From NCBI GenBank assembly GCA_964398955.1, contig CAYNOZ010000029.1, forward strand, positions 1 to 16,875: DNA of 16,875 nt, given 5' to 3'. The position numbers were made by a program, and so were the translations under genes. Every line of letters starts with the position of its first letter. Position 1 is the stretch's first letter. This stretch comes from CAYNOZ01 sp964398955 (GTDB taxonomy: Archaea; Methanobacteriota_B; Thermococci; Thermococcales; CAYNOZ01). Below are positions 15,174-16,875 of this stretch, one piece after another. The notes beneath the pieces are model-generated. The model was not told where the DNA came from. It did no database searches and was given only the letters and a program-made list of their open reading frames with translations.

Positions 15174-15947
15174 ATGCTAGAAATTGGTTTTGTTCAGATG
15201 GAACCTAAGCTTTATGAAAAAGATAAAAACCTTTCTGAGGCTAAATCATATTTAAAGAATTTTGATGGAGATTTAGTGGTTTTACCTGAATTATTTGATA
15301 CTGGTTACAATTTTCATGATAAGAAATCTGCTTATGAGGTTTCTAGTCCGATTCCGAGTGGTGAAACGACTCAACTTTTGTCGAATATTGCGGAGGATAA
15401 GGGTGTTTACATTGTTGCCGGTACTTCTGAGAAAGATGGTGAGGATTTGTATAATTCTGCTGTGATTGTAGGGCCTGAAGGTTATGTGGGCAAGTATAGG
15501 AAAATACATTTGTTTTTTAATGAAAAGAAGATTTTTGAACCTGGGGAAGATGGTTTTAAGGTATTTGATTTTGGAGATTTTAAGTTAGGAGTTATGGTAT
15601 GCTTTGATTGGTACTTTCCAGAGTCCATAAGGACTTTAGCTTTGAAGGGTGCTGATGTGGTTGCTCATCCTTCAAATTTAGTTTTACCTTACGCTCCTAG
15701 GGCTATGCCAATAAGAAGTCTTGAAAATAAAGTTTTCTCTATTACGTCTAATAGGGTTGGAGTTGAAAGGGATTTAGAATTTATTGGTAATAGTTTGATC
15801 AGTGATCCTAGTGCTGATAAACTTGTGGTGTTGGAAGATGGTGTTGGGGTTAAAAGTGTTAAAATAGATGTATCAAAAGCTAGGGATAAGAGTATTAATG
15901 AATTGAATAATATTTTTGATGATCGGAAGCCTCAGTTTTATGATTAG
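15174..15947 (+). CDS. Carbon-nitrogen hydrolase (nitrilase superfamily amidase)
   Basis: Cytoplasmic amidase of the nitrilase superfamily with the Glu-Lys-Cys triad: E39 in LPELFDTGY, K110 in KYRKIHLF and C143 in VMVCFDWYFPE (numbered from the third ATG). The family's four-layer fold and 257-259 aa length fit branches such as omega-amidase and N-carbamoyl amidases; the substrate cannot be assigned. Three in-frame ATGs stand at 15168, 15171 and 15174. The only ribosome binding site, GAGGG at 15163-15167, touches the first and is 6 nt from the third, so I choose 15174; the longest reading starts at 15168. It is coded entirely in T/G-ending codons, in sharp contrast to the A/C-ending 3' half of trkH just upstream. 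It converges on a small minus-strand ORF 10 nt away. Confidence 0.93.
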   Translation: MLEIGFVQMEPKLYEKDKNLSEAKSYLKNFDGDLVVLPELFDTGYNFHDKKSAYEVSSPIPSGETTQLLSNIAEDKGVYIVAGTSEKDGEDLYNSAVIVGPEGYVGKYRKIHLFFNEKKIFEPGEDGFKVFDFGDFKLGVMVCFDWYFPESIRTLALKGADVVAHPSNLVLPYAPRAMPIRSLENKVFSITSNRVGVERDLEFIGNSLISDPSADKLVVLEDGVGVKSVKIDVSKARDKSINELNNIFDDRKPQFYD

Positions 15948-15957
15948 TTGGTTTTTT

Positions 15958-16160
15958 TCAGTTTTTGTGGTTTTCGATGTTGTATACGACTCCTAGTACT
16001 ACGTCTTGGTCTGTTACAAATTTTGCTAGGAGTTTTTTTCCGTCTTGTTCTTTTATTATGTCTGGGTTTTCTAGGTAGGGGCTGTTAGGTGATTTCCAAC
16101 ATCTATCTTTGTAATTTTTTTGAAGGTTTGAGAGGGTTTTTTCTATAATTTTAACACCAT
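15958..16160 (-). CDS. Small unassigned ORF (~66 codons) with frame break or non-standard start
   Basis: The minus-strand frame closed by TGA at 15960-15958 is open for 66 codons from 16158, and on to a TAG at 16179-16177, but contains no ATG, GTG or TTG. It nevertheless looks coding. In the last 40 codons, G occurs 15 times at first positions, twice at second and never at third. The peptide (including KKLLAKFVTDQDVVLGVV and YNIENHKN) is soluble and ordinary. A TATA box TTTTATATA (16186-16178) lies about 22 nt upstream of an ATG at 16160. That would suit a leaderless mRNA, but that ATG is one frame off and meets TAG after five codons. A -1 shift at the AAAA run (16152-16149) would give MVLK joined to the open frame, 67 aa in all. 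Family not recognised. Frameshift mutation, sequence error, programmed shift or ATT start remain possible. Confidence 0.5.
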
Positions 16161-16177
16161 AAATTGTTGTATTTCTC

Positions 16178-16211
16178 TATATAAAAGTGTTTGTATTCGC
16201 TTTTTGCGAAT
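16178..16211 (-). promoter_or_regulatory. TATA box and adjoining hairpin between the phosphodiesterase and the small ORF
   Basis: Minus-strand TTTTATATA (16186-16178) is a strong archaeal TATA box. Just upstream lies a perfect 6-bp inverted repeat with a 5-nt loop, ATTCGC (16195-16200) / GCGAAT (16206-16211), which is unusually G+C-containing for this region. It may end transcription from the TFB/phosphodiesterase pair or serve as an operator for the small gene. Confidence 0.45.
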
Positions 16212-16276
16212 AAAAGATTCGTTGAAAGTCGAAAATAGATGATAAAGTACATAAAAACAAAAAAATAGAAAACAAA

Positions 16277-16750
16277 CTACCATAACTCAATTCTTCTATA
16301 AGAAAAATTTGAAGAACTAACCTTACCAACAATAAAACCTGGCTTCTCATACTTAGGAACTGTAGGACTACCAGGATTCAAAATTAATATATTCTCATCC
16401 CTAGCCTCATAGCGATGAGAATGACCTAAAACAAGCACATCCGCCTCCTTCTCCAAAGCCTCATACTTAAGAGATTGCAATGAGGAGTTATCACCATGAG
16501 TCACAAAAATTCTAATTCCATCAATATTTATTAAACGACTCTTAGGTAAATTAAATTTATCCATATTCCCTTTTACGAAAATAGAATTCTCACTATACTT
16601 AGATAACTCATTCATGGTTTTTTTAGTCGTAATATCGCCAGCATGAATCAAATACTGAATACTTGAATCCTCTAATTTGTTTAATAGTGGTTCGGGTAGA
16701 ATTTTAACTTTGTCTGGGCAATGTGTGTCTGATAAAATAGCAACTTTCAT
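16277..16750 (-). CDS. YfcE/MJ0936-type metallophosphodiesterase
   Basis: Small calcineurin-like phosphoesterase that uses a two-metal site to hydrolyse phosphodiesters. The motifs appear in order: D8-T-H10, G38-D39 (HAGD), G61-N62 (VKGNMD), T-H85-G-D, and G109-H110-S-H112, with NPGS near residue 125. Length 157 aa and order match MJ0936 and YfcE. The physiological substrate is unknown. AGGAG (16760-16756) precedes the ATG by 5 nt. It lies 36 nt downstream of the TFB stop and is probably co-transcribed with it. The first ~70 nt of the gene use A/C-ending codons and the rest T/G-ending, another composition switch inside a gene. Confidence 0.94.
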   Translation of the reverse strand: MKVAILSDTHCPDKVKILPEPLLNKLEDSSIQYLIHAGDITTKKTMNELSKYSENSIFVKGNMDKFNLPKSRLINIDGIRIFVTHGDNSSLQSLKYEALEKEADVLVLGHSHRYEARDENILILNPGSPTVPKYEKPGFIVGKVSSSNFSYRRIELW

Positions 16751-16786
16751 TCTATCTCCTAATAATGAAAAATAGAGATATATGTT

Positions 16787-16875
16787 TTATATGTTAACGT
16801 CTATGTCGAATTCCTTTGAAAGTTCTTTGTATCTGTTTCTTACTGTTACTTCGGTTACGTTTGCTACTTCTGCTA
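16787..16875 (-). CDS. tfb: Transcription initiation factor TFB (TFIIB), C-terminal end only
   Basis: The window holds the last 28 codons and the TAA stop of a minus-strand gene that continues past the right edge. The peptide includes ANVTEVTVRNRYKELSKEF, the end of the second cyclin repeat of archaeal TFB, where V-T-E-V-T-x-R-N-R-Y-K-E-L is strongly conserved. TFB binds TBP-bound promoters through this repeat, contacting the BRE, and recruits RNA polymerase. The N-terminal zinc ribbon and first repeat lie outside the window. The phosphodiesterase follows 36 nt downstream on the same strand. Confidence 0.9.
   Translation of the reverse strand, partial: AEVANVTEVTVRNRYKELSKEFDIDVNI

Overview
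The window is about 16.9 kb of low-GC (roughly one third G+C by eye), gene-dense archaeal chromosome. The archaeal markers are an archaeal-type TyrRS, aIF1A, a Dim2/Pno1-like KH protein, both topoisomerase VI subunits, the last 28 codons of a TFB, and TATA boxes paired with GGAGGTG-type ribosome binding sites. The proteins are moderately acidic. Together with a TrkH potassium transporter and a probable tetraether-lipid synthase, this suggests a euryarchaeal lineage, possibly salt-adapted. A Methanonatronarchaeia-like organism is a guess the window cannot prove.

Layout. 84-4790 (+) is an information-processing cluster: tyrS, aIF1A, KH protein, top6B, top6A. The last three are translationally coupled, and three consecutive genes start with TTG. 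4801-5998 (+) holds a TspO/MBR membrane protein, a DUF123 GIY-YIG protein and a ThiS/MoaD/SAMP-like small protein. 6002-7540 (-) is a radical SAM protein resembling tetraether synthase (Tes); its stop codon lies 3 bp from that of the SAMP-like gene. 7541-8816 is mostly non-coding: a G-free A/C-rich stretch, a possible structured RNA, a 17-base A tract, a tRNA-Thr(TGT), then a G/T-rich promoter region. 8817-10685 (+) is an OYE/dienoyl-CoA-reductase-type flavoenzyme. Three separate minus-strand genes follow: a HAD phosphatase/mutase, an Mrp/NBP35 Fe-S carrier behind a palindrome-flanked TATA box, and a membrane protein with internal repeats. 13624-15084 (+) is TrkH and 15174-15947 (+) a nitrilase-family hydrolase. 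The minus strand then carries a small protein frame of about 66 codons with no normal in-frame start (15958-16160) and, read leftward, TFB followed by an MJ0936-type phosphodiesterase.

The genes are mostly housekeeping, and I see no defence island, CRISPR array, prophage or insertion sequence. Mrp could supply Fe-S clusters to the radical SAM enzyme and the 4Fe-4S flavoenzyme, but they are not in one operon.

The most unusual features are: (1) strand composition that alternates between G/T-rich and A/C-rich blocks about 0.5-2 kb long, switching inside genes; (2) the small ORF, whose leaderless-looking ATG is one nucleotide out of frame with it; (3) the structured non-coding stretch left of tRNA-Thr; and (4) the absence of the Rio1 kinase gene that sits between aIF1A and the KH gene in, for example, Methanocaldococcus. 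I found no clearly new multi-gene system.
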